Shown here piece by piece: positions 22,340-33,990 of a stretch of 64,000 nucleotides of DNA. Positions within the stretch are counted from its first letter, which is position 1. Every line of letters begins with the position of its first letter. The DNA is from Macrothele yani. Taxonomy: Eukaryota > Arthropoda > Arachnida > Araneae > Macrothelidae. The translations under genes and the position numbers were made by a program. A model generated the notes under the pieces. That model was given only the letters and a program-made list of their open reading frames with translations. It was not told where the DNA came from and made no database searches. The stretch lies in NCBI GenBank assembly GCA_039090855.1, contig CM077023.1, forward strand, positions 78,157,127 to 78,221,126. Direction: 5' to 3'.

Positions 22340-23716
22340 TCCTGTAGCATCGAGGAAAATAACTTGATTTCATCGATGAAACATCGAACAAAACAGCCAA
22401 TTCACGACATAAAAATGTGGTATTTCCTTCCTCTTTACAAGAATGCAACAAATAGAAATTCTTTTACTTTACGCAGAAGATTTTCTTTACCAGTTTCGAA
22501 CGTTGGTAATGAAACATCGATGTTTTTTCGATGTATCAACTTCTGAAGCATCAAGGTTTAAGCCCTTTTAGTGCTACATGAAATGTGTGTGAATATGCCA
22601 GAAATGCTAAGCCATTTTCTTAGAAATTGCAAGCTAAAAAAAAGCTGTGCTTTCCATGAATTTTAATATTTTGGGCCAAAATTTCCCCCTAAACTTTAAG
22701 ATTTTTCTTAACATTTCTATAAATGTAATATACATATATATAATAACTCCCTAAATTTTGAATATACTCTTACAGATTAATGTTATTCTAAAGTGATTCA
22801 AAATCATCACTATCACTTGGCAAACTTTCACTCTCACTAAAAATAACCATTTCAAGATTTCCTTACCAGCTGATGTTATTCTAAGGTGATTCAAAATGCA
22901 TGTCTGCAAATACTGAGAAACAAGCTGTCAATAAAGTTTGTCTTCAGGTAAAACACGAGTTTGGAAAAAGATGTGGGGGATTCGTAATTTGCTGGGTTTT
23001 GCGACTGTGTTGGTTTGTTTGGGAAAAAATAAATTAATAACGTGAAGAGTTTCTAGTAATAAAACACATTTCGTTCTCCTGCGCGGCAAAGTCTGCAAGA
23101 AAAATAAACACGCCGTTGTCACTGGACTACGAGTTGTGCGTTGTTGCACTTTGAACGGGGCTCGAAAAAGTGATTTCCTACAGTGTAACGTTCTATAATT
23201 CACCGGCCTCATATGGACAACCCTGCCTCAACTGTAGTAGGAAAAGTTTTGCTAAAATTCATCTTCCTCGCATCACGTGACGAACGTGGAAAGTGTGTGG
23301 AAAAACTATAGCAAACGCGAACTTAAGATATGATTCTTACAGACTGTATATCCTAATGATTTTTTTCAATAATATTGCTGTTTGACAGTATGATTCATGG
23401 ATATTTCATTTCAAAACAATATGATTGATTAATAAATGGTATAATCATTCACGCAGATATCTGCTGTTTGATTCGGGAACTACTCAGTCAAAATCGAGGG
23501 CTGATCATTCAGCCCACAGCGCTTTTAGCACAACACGCACAGGCCGATGAATCAATTGCCGTCGCACTAAAAGGGTTCTGGAATATCGAGGTTTAAACAT
23601 CGATTATTGGTGGCAAAACTTCGATGTTAAAAAATATTGAGAGTTTTTGCCATCTCTGGTTAGGACTGGTTTCACTTTCGAGTGGTGAGTGCTAATTTGC
23701 TCCTATAAAACAGTCT

Positions 23717-24088
23717 TGTCTTTCCAATGAAGTTCTGCCAAATTAGATGGGTGGAAAATGTTAGGGTTGCTGAAAGAGCGCTTGGAGGTCTTCCCTCATG
23801 TTAAAAAATATTTTGAAACAGCAAAGAAAGATTTACCACAAACTGTGTCTGTTGGAAACATCGAAGATGCATGTAACAGTAAGGTAATTTTAGCAAAAAT
23901 ATCATTTTTATATAGTTGCTGCTATTTTGGAGCCATTTCTAAAATTGTTTCAAAGTTTTTCACCTATGATTCCTTTTCTGTACTGCTCCTTGGCAGATCT
24001 GTGAAGGCAAATAATGGCAAGATTTGTCAAACATGAACTACTAAAGGAAGCTCCCCCTGTAAATTAGTGAAAATAGATGTCTTCCATT
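23717..24088 (+). pseudogene. hAT-A transposase, middle piece
   Basis: Immediately after the right TSD the hAT-A protein resumes with PMKFCQIRWVENVRVAERAL, then VFPHVKKYFETAKKDLPQ. In a shifted frame FLYSVASILEPFLKLFQSFS and a region ending KLVKIDVFH follow. The join to the piece ending at 19,286 (DSLARHSNFIALTNS then FPMKFCQIRW) is what this hAT family looks like when intact, so both pieces come from one copy. The piece ends at 24,088, where CAGGGATGG marks the next insertion. Confidence 0.8.
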
Positions 24089-24529
24089 CAGGGATGGAAA
24101 ATGGTCAGTAAAATCAGCAAAAGTCGGTATTTTTCAGATTGGTCAGTTTTAGTCTGTATTTTTCAATTTTGGTCTGTAAAGTCAGTTTTATACCATGGCT
24201 TTTTTAAAAAGATTTTCATGATATGAAAAAGTTTGTGGTTGGTAAAGTAATGTTTTATGTGGCAGATGGATTGAAAAATTAGAAAATGCCGTTGAGAAGG
24301 CTCTGAGTTATAACTTTGTTAACAACCTTGTGCACTAAAGAGTGATTTTTGATCTCTATATTGGGAATGGTATCTAAGTGCAAAAAAGTAAATTTCAGTT
24401 AACTTTCCTCGCCAGATGTATTATTTTGGTTTGGGGAAAAGTTGTGTGTGTGCATATGCGCAAACAATGCTCCTAGCCATCTTATATTTCCTATATTTTG
24501 AGCCTTTGTACTGTATTTCCTATAATTTT

Positions 24530-24790
24530 TTTTATTACTTTCTCATACATTTGTATGAGGAAGTATTGTAATCGTGCAAAAATTCGAATTCAAGATTTCA
24601 ACGGAAATACATGTTTTGGGGTCCCCGAATACGATTTCACTATTTTTGAAGTGGTTTCTGTGTGTCTGTCTGTCTGTAGTTTGTGTCCACCATAACTACA
24701 TAATTATCTGGTTAATTGTGAAGTTTTTTCTAACTAATCAGTGCTGATTTTTTTTTTAATTTCTCTGAAAACAATAATACGGAGGTGAAA
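24530..24790. repeat. Dispersed repeat with a hairpin head
   Basis: It begins with the near-palindrome CTCATACATTTGTATGAG (about 24,543-24,560), followed by a TCTGTCTGTCTGTCTG-like run at about 24,665-24,677. The look is of a dispersed non-coding repeat. A superficially similar layout (CACGT... then TCCGTCCGTCTGTCTGT) precedes the satellite at about 46,925-46,985. No coding capacity is seen. Confidence 0.45.
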
Positions 24791-24937
24791 TTTGGACATT
24801 GTAGTGTCCTGGCAGTTCACCACTGTGTAGGGCGGGGCGGGGCCTTATACCAGCACGAAAATGTTGACCTGGGAATACTCAGTAAATTTTACTGTAGGAA
24901 TTTAATAGACACCCTGCTTAAAAATTGCTCTCTCTCG

Positions 24938-26444
24938 CTCTCTCTCTCTAATCATCATTGTCATCCATTATCAATCCACTGCTGGATGAAGGTCTCCCCA
25001 AGTTTCCTCCACAACGGTCTGTCTCCTGCCAGTCTCCTCCATGTCACTCGTGCATACTTTCAAATTTCATCCACCCATCTCCCATGTGGTCTTCTTCTGG
25101 GTCTTTTCCTGTCCCTTGGAATCCAATCTAAAATTTCGGCTGTCCATCGATGGTCTGTCCTTCTGGCAGTATATCCAGCCCATTGCCATTTCAGGGATTT
25201 AACTTTGATCATGATGTCTTCCACTCTTATCATTTTTCGAATCCACGAGTTCCTCTTCTTATCTCTCCTGGTTACACCAAGCATGCACCTCTCCATGCTG
25301 CTTTGAGTTGTCTGCAGCCTTTGTATGTCTCTTTTAGTTAAGGTCCACGTCTCTGCACCATACGTAAGCACTGGAAGGATGCATTGATCAAACACTTTTC
25401 TTTTAAGACATAATGGCATATTGCTCTTGAAAATTATGCTGTTTCTTCCAAAAGCTCTCCAGGCAAGTTTTGTACGCCGATTAATTTCTTCATCAATGTG
25501 ACCCTCACTTGATATCTGCTGTCCAAGATAAACGTACGTGTCTGTTATCTCCAGCTTTTCTCCATCAATAGATAAATCTTAATTTCTTGAAAACGCATTG
25601 AACATCACTTTTGTCTTCTGAAAGTTCATTTCTAATTCCACTTCTTTACTCTTGTCAGCAAGTTCCTGGATCATACTCTGCAGCTCTGATGGGGTAGTTG
25701 CAAAAATGACTACGTCATCAGCAAAACGAAGGTGGGTTAGATAATCTCCATTATTCTTTATCCCTCTGTTTTCCCAGTTCAGTGATTGAAAGACATTTTC
25801 TAATATGGCATTAAAGAGCTTCAGAGATATGGTGTCACCTTGTCTCACTCCTTTTCCAATTTTTATGTGTGTTGTATTTTCAAACAGCCGAATCTTTGCA
25901 CTTGCATTTTCATAGATGTTATTAATAATATTAATGTATGCATCTTCAATACCGCAGGATTTCAGAGCCATTGTAACTGGTGATGGTTTCACTGAATCAA
26001 AGGCTTTTTCAGAATCGATAAAAGCCATGCACAATGGAAGTTCATATTCCCTCGTTCTTTCAATTAGTTCTCTCAGTACATGGATATGATCTATTGTGCT
26101 ATAGCCACTCCTGAATCCAGCTTGTTCTCTCGGTTGAGCAATGTCCAGTGTTACCTTCAAGCGGTGTGAAAGAACTTTAGTGAAGATTTTATAAACCACC
26201 GATAGGAGGCTGATAGGTCTGTAGTTCCTGAGATCCCCAAAGTCACCTTTTTTATGTAGCAGGATCATTGTAGCATTGTACCAATCCTCAGGAATCTTCC
26301 CTTCATTAAGGCATCGAGTGAAAATTTGGGTGAGTACTGTTTCGATTTCTCCACTTGCTTCTTGTATGATGTCTACAGTAATTCCATCTTCTCCTGGAGC
26401 TTTTCCCCGCTTCATGTTCTTGATTGCATGTGCAACTTCTGCTG
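24938..26444 (-). pseudogene. RTE-type LINE, 3' part (RT to 3' end)
   Basis: The open frame 26,415-25,579 carries the RT: KRGKAPGEDGITVDIIQ, NYRPISLLSVVYKIFTKVLS, CMAFIDSEKAFDSV and the catalytic LRFADDVVIFATTPSELQS. A stop and a frame change follow, then 25,419-25,060 continues with CILPVLTYGAETWTLTKRD and the C-terminal WAGYTARRTDHRW. The 3' end near 24,940 is a purine-rich simple repeat (GAGAGA-type on the minus strand) instead of poly-A, which fits RTE LINEs. The 5' boundary at 26,444 is internal to the RT and abuts the other, opposite-strand copy. Confidence 0.85.
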
Positions 26445-27293
26445 ATCAAGTGGGACATCGTCGGGCTAAGTGAGGTAAGGAGAAAAGGAGAAGATCTCAT
26501 TGAACTGAAAAGTGGACATCTCTTCTACTACCGTGGGACAGATATTAGCAGAACTAGTGGTATTGGATTTATAATAAACAAGAAACTGAAGGATAAAGTT
26601 GTAGAAGTTGAAAGTTCCTCTGACAGAGCTGCACGACTCGTTATCCAACTTTCGAAAAGATACCAGGCTCATATAATTCAAACTTATGCACCTACCACAA
26701 GTCATCCTGAAGAAGAAATTGAAGAATTTTATGAGGAAATTCGTCATCTAAATAATAAAGGTAAGCAGCATTTGAAGATAATTATGGGAGATTTCAATGC
26801 AAAAATAGGGCAACTGCAACAGAATGAAACTTCAGTAGGTAAATTCGGTCACGGCAACAGAAACCAGCGTGGAAATACTCTCGTTGAGTTTGCAGAGGCA
26901 GAAGGGTTTTTCATCTTGAACTCCTTTTTCAAGAGAAAGCCACACAAGAAATGGACATGGAGACATCCAAATGGAACGACAAGTGAAATTGATTTTATTA
27001 TGTGTAACAAAAAATTCGTCATAGAAGACTGCAGTGTGCTAAACAAGTTCAACACAGGTAGTGACTATAGATTGGTGAGATGTAAGATGCACCTCAACAC
27101 TAAACTTGAACGTGGCAAGCTCATAAGACAAACAAAATGTATTGACATAACCAAGCTTAAAAAACACCATAATACCTTCAAGTTGGAACTGAAGAACAGA
27201 TTCTCTGCTTTAGAAGGCCTAACATCGGAAGAAGTGGATATTTCTGAAGTTAACAGAAAAGTAACCAAAGCTCTTATGGAAACAGCAACATAA
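26424..27293 (+). pseudogene. RTE-type LINE, apurinic-like endonuclease ORF part
   Basis: A 289-residue open frame encodes an EEP (exonuclease-endonuclease-phosphatase) domain: KWDIVGLSEVRRKGED, TYAPTTSHPEEEIEEFYEEI, IMGDFNAKIG (catalytic Asp/Asn) and GSDYRLVRCK. LINE sequence begins at about 26,445; the first codons in frame come from the neighbouring copy, so the domain lacks its N-terminus. A stop near 27,291 separates it from the RT frame. The endonuclease would nick the target to prime reverse transcription. Confidence 0.87.
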
Positions 27294-27370
27294 TTAGCTG
27301 GGTCTAAGAACAAGTTGCATGTGAACAAATTATCAGGAACAACCAAAATGTTGATGCAAAAAGAAGAGAG

Positions 27371-28804
27371 ATGAGGACAACTAAAGAAGATGTGACTTCC
27401 AAAGTGGAATATATAGAGCTATGCAAGACAGTACGAAAAAGTATCACTGAAGACTTAAGGAAATTCAACTGTGAACTAGTAAGGAAAGCAATTGAAAACA
27501 ACCAAAGCCTAAAGATAGCAAAGGGACATCTCAGTAAGGGAAGAAAACAGATTATGGCACTGAGAAAAGAAGATGGTTCTGTAACAAGAAATAGAGGTGA
27601 AATTTTGACAAGAGTGAAAGATTTCTACTCCAAATTATGTGAAAGGGATGATACATGTACTCCAGACATCATGAAAGGTACCAGAGTTCTTCCAGTCCTC
27701 CCAGCAGAAGTTGCACATGCAATCAAGAACATGAAGCGGGTAAAAGCTCCAGGAGAAGATGAAATTACTGTAGACATCATACAAGAAGCAAGTGGAGAAA
27801 TCGAAACAGTACTCGCCCAAATTTTCACTCGATGCCTTAATGGAGGGAAGATTCCTGAGGATTGGAACAATGCTACAATGATCCTGCTACATAAAAAAGG
27901 TGATATTGAGGATCTCGGGAACTACAGACCTATCAGCCTCCTATCAGTGGTTTATAAAATCTTCACTAAAGTTCTTTCACACTGCTTGAAGGTAACACTG
28001 GACATGGCTCAACAGAGAGAACAAGCTGGATTCAGGAGTGGCTACAGCACAACAGATCATATCCACGTACTGAGAGAACTAATTGAAAGAACGAGGGAAT
28101 GTGAACTTCCATTGTGCATGGCTTTTATCGATTATGAAAAAGTCTTCGATTCGGTGAAACCATCAGCAGTTGTTACAATGGCTCTGAAATCCTGCAGTAT
28201 TGAAGATGCATACATTAATATTATTAATAACATCTATGAAAATGCAAGTGCAAAGATTCGGCTGTTTGAGAATACAGCACACATAAAAGTTGGAAAGGGA
28301 GTGAGACAAGGTGACACCATATCTACGAAGCTCTTTAATGCCACATTGGAGGGTGTCTTTCAGTCGCTGAGCTGGGAAAACAAGGGGATAAAGGGTAATG
28401 GAGATTATCTAACCCACCTTAGTTTTGCTGATGACGTAGTCATTTTTGCAACTACCCCATCAGAGCTACAGAGTATGATCCTGGAACTTGCTGACAAGAG
28501 TAAAGAAGTGGGATTAAAAATGAACTTTCAGAAGACAAAAGTGATGTTCAATGCTTTTTCAAGAAATGAAGATTTATCGATTGATGGAGAAAAGCTGGAG
28601 GTAACAGACACGTATGTTTATCTTGGACAGCAGATATTAAGTGAGGGTCACATTGATGAAGAAATTAATCGGCGTACAAAACTTGCCTGGAGAGCTTTTG
28701 GAAGAAACAGCATAATTTTCAAGAGCAATATGCCAATATGTCTTAAAAGAAAAGAGTTTGATCAATGCATCCTTCCAGTGCTTACGTATGGTGCAGGGAC
28801 ATGA
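27371..28804 (+). pseudogene. RTE-type LINE, reverse transcriptase, 3'-truncated
   Basis: A 477-residue frame contains the pre-RT region (MALRKEDGSVTRNRGEIL) and RT motifs: KRVKAPGEDEITVDIIQEAS, YRPISLLSVVYKIFTKVL, CMAFIDYEKVFDSV (motif A), GVRQGDTISTKLFNA (motif B) and LSFADDVVIFATTPSEL (motif C). It continues to CILPVLTYGAGT and stops at the junction with hAT-B near 28,801. About 1.1 kb of it (27,715-28,800) is an inverted, visually about 95% identical copy of the minus-strand LINE at 25,35x-26,44x. Confidence 0.87.
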
Positions 28805-28814
28805 TCTTGTTTCT

Positions 28815-30108
28815 CTATAATTTTTTTGATGGCCAAACATCTCGTTGGGAAGATTTTGAAAAATACAATCAGATATGGATTTTCCGGGTCATCGGTTTAT
28901 GAAACATGTTTCCTCTAGATGGCTGACATTAGAACCAGCTGGGTAGAGACTTTTAGAACAATGGTCAGCTGTTGAAAAATACTTTCTTCAGTTCATACCC
29001 CAGCATAAAAGCAAGTTGATGAGTTCTTTGAAATACAAGAATATTGTTAAACTATTAAAAGACAAAACTACCAAAGCAGAAATTATGTTTGCTTGTGCAA
29101 GTGCTCATACATGTTCAAGATTCACTGGTTTCCTTCAGAAGAGAGATCCTTTAATGCATCTAATCTATAATAAGCTCACAAACCTCGTCAGAACACTCGT
29201 GAATCGATTTTGTGTTAGTGCTGCTCCATTGAGTCTGGAAGCATTTTGTGATAAGTATTACTTGCCATTGAAAAACATAGTGTTCAACACTAGAGAAAGT
29301 GAATAACTTAAGAAGCTAAGCGCACAAGAAAGATGCTATATTTCCATGAAAGCTAGAACGTGTCTGCTTGTACACATATTTTGGAAAAGTCTTTTTGGAT
29401 AAACCTGTGTTGTGGTATCTTCGATGTTTGCATCCTGCAAAGAGGGTGAAAGAAGGATCATACAAAAACATAGTGAAATTAGTTGCAGTTCTTCCAATTG
29501 AGTACAGTGAACATGCACTAGTTGATGAATGGAAACTATTGATGTTAGAAAAAGAAAAATCAGGTAGTGACAAGAACCCAGTGGACGTTTACTGGAGTCA
29601 GTTTTTTGAAAAGACTTATACCTCTGGAGAAAAGAAATACCCTACTGTTACGAAAATTGTGAAGGCTGCACTTGCACTTTCGCATGGCAATGTGGATGTA
29701 GAAAGGGGATTCTCATTGTCGGGGAACATCTTGAATGAAGACACCGCAAATATGTGTGAAAGAACATTGGATGCTCATTTGACTGTAAGAGATGCTGTGG
29801 TGAATGTGTTTGAGGGGAAGGCTCACTTTGTAATTATCACTCAGGAACTTCTTCAATTGGCACGCACAGCTCATGTCAGATACAAGCAGTACTGTGAAGA
29901 TGAGAAGAGTGGCTGATGAAAAACTGAGGAAACAGGAAGAAGAAAAAATGTAAGCAAGTATGAAGAGTAAGTTTGAAAAAGAAAAAGTAAATATTGAACA
30001 CGGTGAACAGGCACTGAAGAAAATGAAAGGGTAAGAAAAGGAGAAAAGATTGACTGTTGACATATTACTGGATGATGCAAACAAGTGCTTAAAAGAAACA
30101 ATAAACAA
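28815..30108 (+). pseudogene. hAT-B transposase, C-terminal half
   Basis: It starts with a decayed FFDGQTSRWEDFEK, the same position in the family where the first hAT-A piece ends, so this is a different copy. The frame 29,016-29,306 follows. Frame 29,368-29,916 carries the hAT dimerisation region: PTVTKIVKAALALSHGNVDV then ERGFSLSGNILNEDTANMCE. A shifted Lys/Glu-rich coiled-coil-like tail reads to DDANKCLKETINK at about 30,108, where the Helentron-bearing insert begins. The tail resumes at 40,638. The N-terminal half was lost at or near the LINE insertion. Confidence 0.8.
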
Positions 30109-30439
30109 GTTAGTAAAATCATGCAATGCATTGATTATGATACGCTTTCCAACATACCAGAAATCATGGGAAAATGCCTTGGTTTTCAGGGGACTAAACT
30201 ATGGAATAATGTTTGAGGTTCACATATATCAAAATTAAATCTCTTTGTTGCCTGTGTTACCTATATTTCTATCAAGGGCTGCCACACGTAAGCCGTTTTA
30301 TAAAACCCCATCTAAATCGGGCAATTTTTAGTTATCGTGAGAAAATAAAGGCTAATGAATCTCACGCATGCACACTGCCCGCAATTGCTGACAAAAAACA
30401 TTTTTTGCGGAACTGCTTCCAAAGTCGTTACGGAACAAT

Positions 30440-30790
30440 GTGTATTTCGTCGCAGTCGAAGCATTTTTACGCAAGTCATCACGCAAAAGGGCAGTAGAAT
30501 GTATCCAGCTGGTCCTATGTCGTGGCCTTTAACCGGATTTTGGCGATTCTCAACAGGATTGGTCTGCTGTGACTCCGGAAACACAAAAATTTCTGTGCAA
30601 TGTAAATATTTTGACGCAAGTTATCACGAAGGACGGAAGAATGATTCTCGCTCCTATGTTCTACCATTTGACTTTCATTTCGACCATTTACAATATTGTT
30701 TGTCCCGTGAACTCCAACAACACACTGCAATTTCGTCGAAATTGAATCATTTTTCACCCGTTATCTTAAAGGTTGATGGACGAAGTGAGA
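30440..30790 (+). repeat. Diverged ~147-bp tandem repeat, left array
   Basis: About 2.5 units share the core TTTTTACGCAAGTCATCACGC and the phrase CTCCTATGTCGTGGCCTTT. They are the same family as the cleaner array at 40,035-40,600 but more diverged. The two arrays lie in the same orientation on opposite sides of the Helentron gene. Confidence 0.65.
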
Positions 30791-30845
30791 CATACCTGCC
30801 AGCAGGACGCACACGACATAAAGGCAGATAGTAGTCAGAACAAAC

Positions 30846-30918
30846 GTCCGCGTAGCTCAATTGGTAGAGTGACTTATTCCGGAATGAGGGGATCCGGGTT
30901 CGAATCCTGGCGTGGACA
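30846..30918 (+). tRNA. tRNA-like sequence, Arg(CCG)-like loop, degenerate
   Basis: The acceptor arms GTCCGCG and CGTGGAC pair over 7 bp (one G-T). The D arm (GCTC/GAGT) and T arm (CCGGG TTCGAAT CCTGG) are sound and contain good A- and B-box promoter sequences. The anticodon loop reads TTCCGGA, which would be CCG (Arg). The anticodon stem does not fold into the standard five pairs: CTTA/TGAG pairs, but with an oversized loop. It is therefore either a tRNA pseudogene or a promoter-bearing head in a mobile repeat. The mobile-element context favours the second reading. Confidence 0.4.
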
Positions 30919-31012
30919 GAAATGACGGAGAAATTTACTTCGTTATAGAAGGGACAGACGAATAAAGCCAGAGCATATACAGTTTTTCAACATAGAGTTG
31001 GAAAGTGTAAAA

Positions 31013-31690
31013 AACATATGACAAAGAATATTTATATGATGTAATGCATTGCATGAATATGAAATTTTCTATATCTGTTCATTCAAAATATTTGCGTTGT
31101 TTGTTTACAAGCAATAAGAGTCCATAGTGCACATAGAAATTGTTTGAAGTTGTATTTAATTTCATCGCATGCATTTCAATATTTTACATGTAAAATTTCA
31201 AACTGAATTTCAATATCATCATTCTTTCCAAAAACTCAAAGAGAGTGCTTTTTCACAGAGAGTATGTACTTTATAACACAAACAAGGTAAGTCATTTTGT
31301 AACACTAAAATAATATAGAAATTACCAAGTGTTCAGCATGTATAAAACATATATAACATTAATTGCAAAGCAAAAAAGAAATTATACATAAAAGTAAGTA
31401 AATGCCTCAAGAAAAAAGCATTTAACTTTTTAAGCTTGCAAACAGCTGGAAATTCTAGAGTTAAAGAGCATAATATCAACAGTAAGCATAAGGTAAACAA
31501 CAGTAAGCATAAGGTAAATAATAAACTTTAAACATGGTGAGCACAGTGTCACGTCCTAAGTGAATTTCACTTACCACTGTGGTATTTTCAAGTAAGGTGA
31601 ACTCAACTAGCCTTAAGACACATTTCAGTCATAAATTGTATAAATTAGGAGTGGGCAAGAATGTTAGCGTTTTGAAGATTTTTTGTCTAT
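31013..31690. other. AT-rich spacer downstream of the Helentron gene
   Basis: No gene is visible. AACAGTAAGCATAAGGTAAA is repeated at 31,478 and 31,500. It may be the Helentron 3' untranslated region, since the gene runs toward it on the minus strand. Confidence 0.35.
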
Positions 31691-31739
31691 TTCTTCAATA
31701 CGTTTCAGTATCACTTCTCTCGATTTAATTTCTCTGGAA

Positions 31740-32400
31740 TGTTGTGTTCATACATCCATACAGAACTTCAAAAACATACTCTACTCCATAAGGGCTTATG
31801 ATAACTGACTAAGCTTTCATATACACCGCCTGTACACATAAAATTTGTGAAAAATCCGTCTATTTGTGTGTTGCTATCTGTAGTATATATATCACTTGTC
31901 AGTAATTTTGTAAAACCTTTTCCTGTGAATAATAACAACAGTGTTTTTGATGCAAGAAGGTCAACATTAAAGTCACCAATAATGATTTGCCTCCCCTGTA
32001 CCTTGGCGATTTGCTCTAAAACGTTGATGATTTCAGCGATTATGCATTTAGGAGAAAAGTAAAGGACTGTAAATGTAATGTCATTTACACAAAATTGTAC
32101 TGCTTCTGAGTGTCCTGAATATAACTAAAAATCACTGAATTTCCTGATGTCTTTCACGATGTGTAACAATGATGCTTTTATATATGCTGCTACACCAAAT
32201 GCTTTCCTCTTCGTGGAACAATTTATTCTGGCTATTTCTTCAAACTCTTGTATCACAATATTGTCGCTTGATAATGTCCAGGTTTCAGAAAAAAGCAAAA
32301 TATCAGACTCCGTGAAACATAAGTCGCATGCTACATCTGGTAAATGCTTTAAGAGGCTCTGGATATTTTGAAATAATATTTGAATTTCGTTCTTAGGCTC
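31740..32400 (-). pseudogene. Helentron EEP endonuclease domain
   Basis: After the helicase, the frame reads ILFQNIQSLLKHLPDVACDL, SDILLFSETWTLSSDN and FGVAAYIKASLLHIVKDIRK. It continues past an in-frame TAG at about 32,122-32,124 to VQGRQIIIGDFNVDLLASKT, where GDFN is the catalytic signature of EEP nucleases, then IDGFFTNF and the end near 31,750. The last part is less conserved. This domain is absent from canonical Helitrons and present in Helentrons. Confidence 0.83.
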
Positions 32401-32499
32401 ATGTAAAAACTGAAATATTGGCACCAAAGGATTTTCTCTTAATCTTTTCATCTCAACAGCTACTGCATCCAACTTCCTTGGAGCCTGTGGAGCTTCAAA

Positions 32500-33990
32500 T
32501 GACCCAATTAAATATAGGCCAAATGCATTTGTAGTTCTTGAGCAAGCAACATACAGTGACTGTCTTGTCATCCCCTTTCTCAGTTTTACAACCACATTGT
32601 CATGCGTCGCTCCCTGACTTTTGTGTACCGTCATGCCTTCAGCTGCTACAAGTGGGAACTGTCTTCTAACTACTTGAAGACTGCTTGACTGGCGGGTGTA
32701 TATTGCTCTTTTAATTAGTTCAACTGGAGTCCAAGTTGGAGGGATGTGTTTTGCACGGATGTAAGTATCAAATTTAGAGCGAGCATTTAAACCAACACGA
32801 GCACTGTCAAATTCAAGTCACACATGAAGAGGGATATGGCTATTGTTATTACTGTTTGTTCCGTATTGAAATTTTTTCAAAGTGCCGGTTGAACCATTGA
32901 CAAGACCATCAGCTATATCAATATTATTTGTCATCGTGTATCTGGCTCCAATTTTCAAATAAACTAAATGCGGTTAGCCGTACGTTTCTGTGATTATTTT
33001 TTTTTTTGCTGCTATTGATTACAGCATTCTTTTCTTGACAGACTCGGAACCAGTCCCCAAAGTTGAGTCAAATACCACTGCGACAGTGCCTTCAGTATTC
33101 ATATTTCTCAGTATCATTTCATTATAATGATCTTTCTCAACATTTGTAACAAATAGTCTTATGAATCGTTTGGTTTCATCAGAAAGAGAAATTTCACTGA
33201 AAGTGTGGGAAGGAAACAGAGCTATATCAGCTTTAGACATGACTCCATCTGATAAATTGCACAGCACATTTGCAAACTTTAAATCTTCTTTTTGTCTCAT
33301 TACATCTGTGAGTTCAAACAGCTTGAATATTTCCCACAACGCAGACGGTGGACCTGTTAACTGACCAATAATATCAGATCTACTTGGCTGGAAAACAAAT
33401 GCATCGCCAACTGGTGGCAGTTGTCGAAAATCTCCAAATACAAAAATTGTCACTCCCCGAAGTTCTTCTTGGACCTAAAAATGTCCTGAAGGCGACGATT
33501 TACATTATTAAGCATTTGTGCACCAACCATAGATACTTCGTCTATTATGACTGGTTTAACACGAGAAAACAGCATAGCCAAAGTATTTGAAATATCAGCT
33601 GACAGATCTGTCATTTTGTGCCCCATTTGGTTTACTGGGAGAGCAAAAGCCGAATGCACAGTGACACCATCAATATTATGTGCTGCTTTTCCAGTGGGTG
33701 CACATAGTACTACTTTCATCTCACTCGAATCTGTTCCACGTTCCTTATTATAATACCTCAGGAGACTTTGATACAAAACTTTAATAAGCACGGTTTTTCC
33801 TGTGCCAGCACTTCCGCTGATGAAATGGTACATCTTTAGATTTCATAAGATGCATTACATGCATTAAATAATCACGCTGTCGAGCGTTCAGTCTTCGTAT
33901 CATCCCAAGATATTCTGTTTCAGATACTTGGTGCGGTACACAGAAACTTTCTGCAATAGTTTGTGCTGGAATTTCACCTAGCTCTGTCAT
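32500..33990 (-). pseudogene. Helentron PIF1-like helicase domain
   Basis: Superfamily 1B motifs occur in order: RRLNARQRDYLMHVM (Q-like, near 33,880), ISGSAGTGKT (Walker A, near 33,800), VVLCAPTGKAAHNI (motif Ia), PVIIDEVSMVGAQM (Walker B, near 33,540) and VFGDFRQLPPVG (motif III, near 33,430). MTNNIDIADGLVNGSTGTL (near 32,920) and the C-terminal TVHKSQGATH ... LYVACSRTTNAFGLYL (32,634-32,500) follow. Frameshifts near 33,840, 33,465 and 33,010 and a TGA near 32,820 split it. All motif residues I can check are intact, suggesting recent loss of function. Confidence 0.9.

Larger units (their letters stand above)
19287..23708. mobile_element. 4.4-kb element inserted in hAT-A, 8-bp TSD, contains a PLE
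   Basis: AACAGTCT is duplicated at 19,279-19,286 and 23,709-23,716, precisely at the break in the hAT-A coding sequence. The ends carry imperfect inverted motifs (TAGGTGCAAACTGG on the left; TAGGAGCAAATTAG as the reverse complement on the right). The 8-bp duplication suggests a hAT-type element. Its own sequence (19,287-19,744 and 22,340-23,708) holds no transposase but has many ATCGATG-type motifs and a short (CA)n. A full-length PLE occupies 19,745-22,260. Confidence 0.68.

Noticed and set aside
25060..25306. Plus-strand open frames at 24,785-25,341
   Set aside because: They are antisense to the RTE C-terminal region on the minus strand.
24938..28804. Classical twin priming with a small overlap
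   Set aside because: The two arms overlap by about 1.1 kb and differ by an estimated 5%. The simple model does not explain this, so it is reported only as twin-priming-like.
18316..30108. 18,316-19,286 and 28,815-30,108 as two halves of a single hAT
   Set aside because: Both contain the same family position (LFKDS.ARHSNF and FFDG.TSRWEDF), so they overlap and belong to different copies.
30846..30918. Bacterial contamination suggested by the tRNA-like sequence
   Set aside because: It is embedded in a repeat whose tail also occurs at 40,600 within animal transposons, and no bacterial genes flank it.
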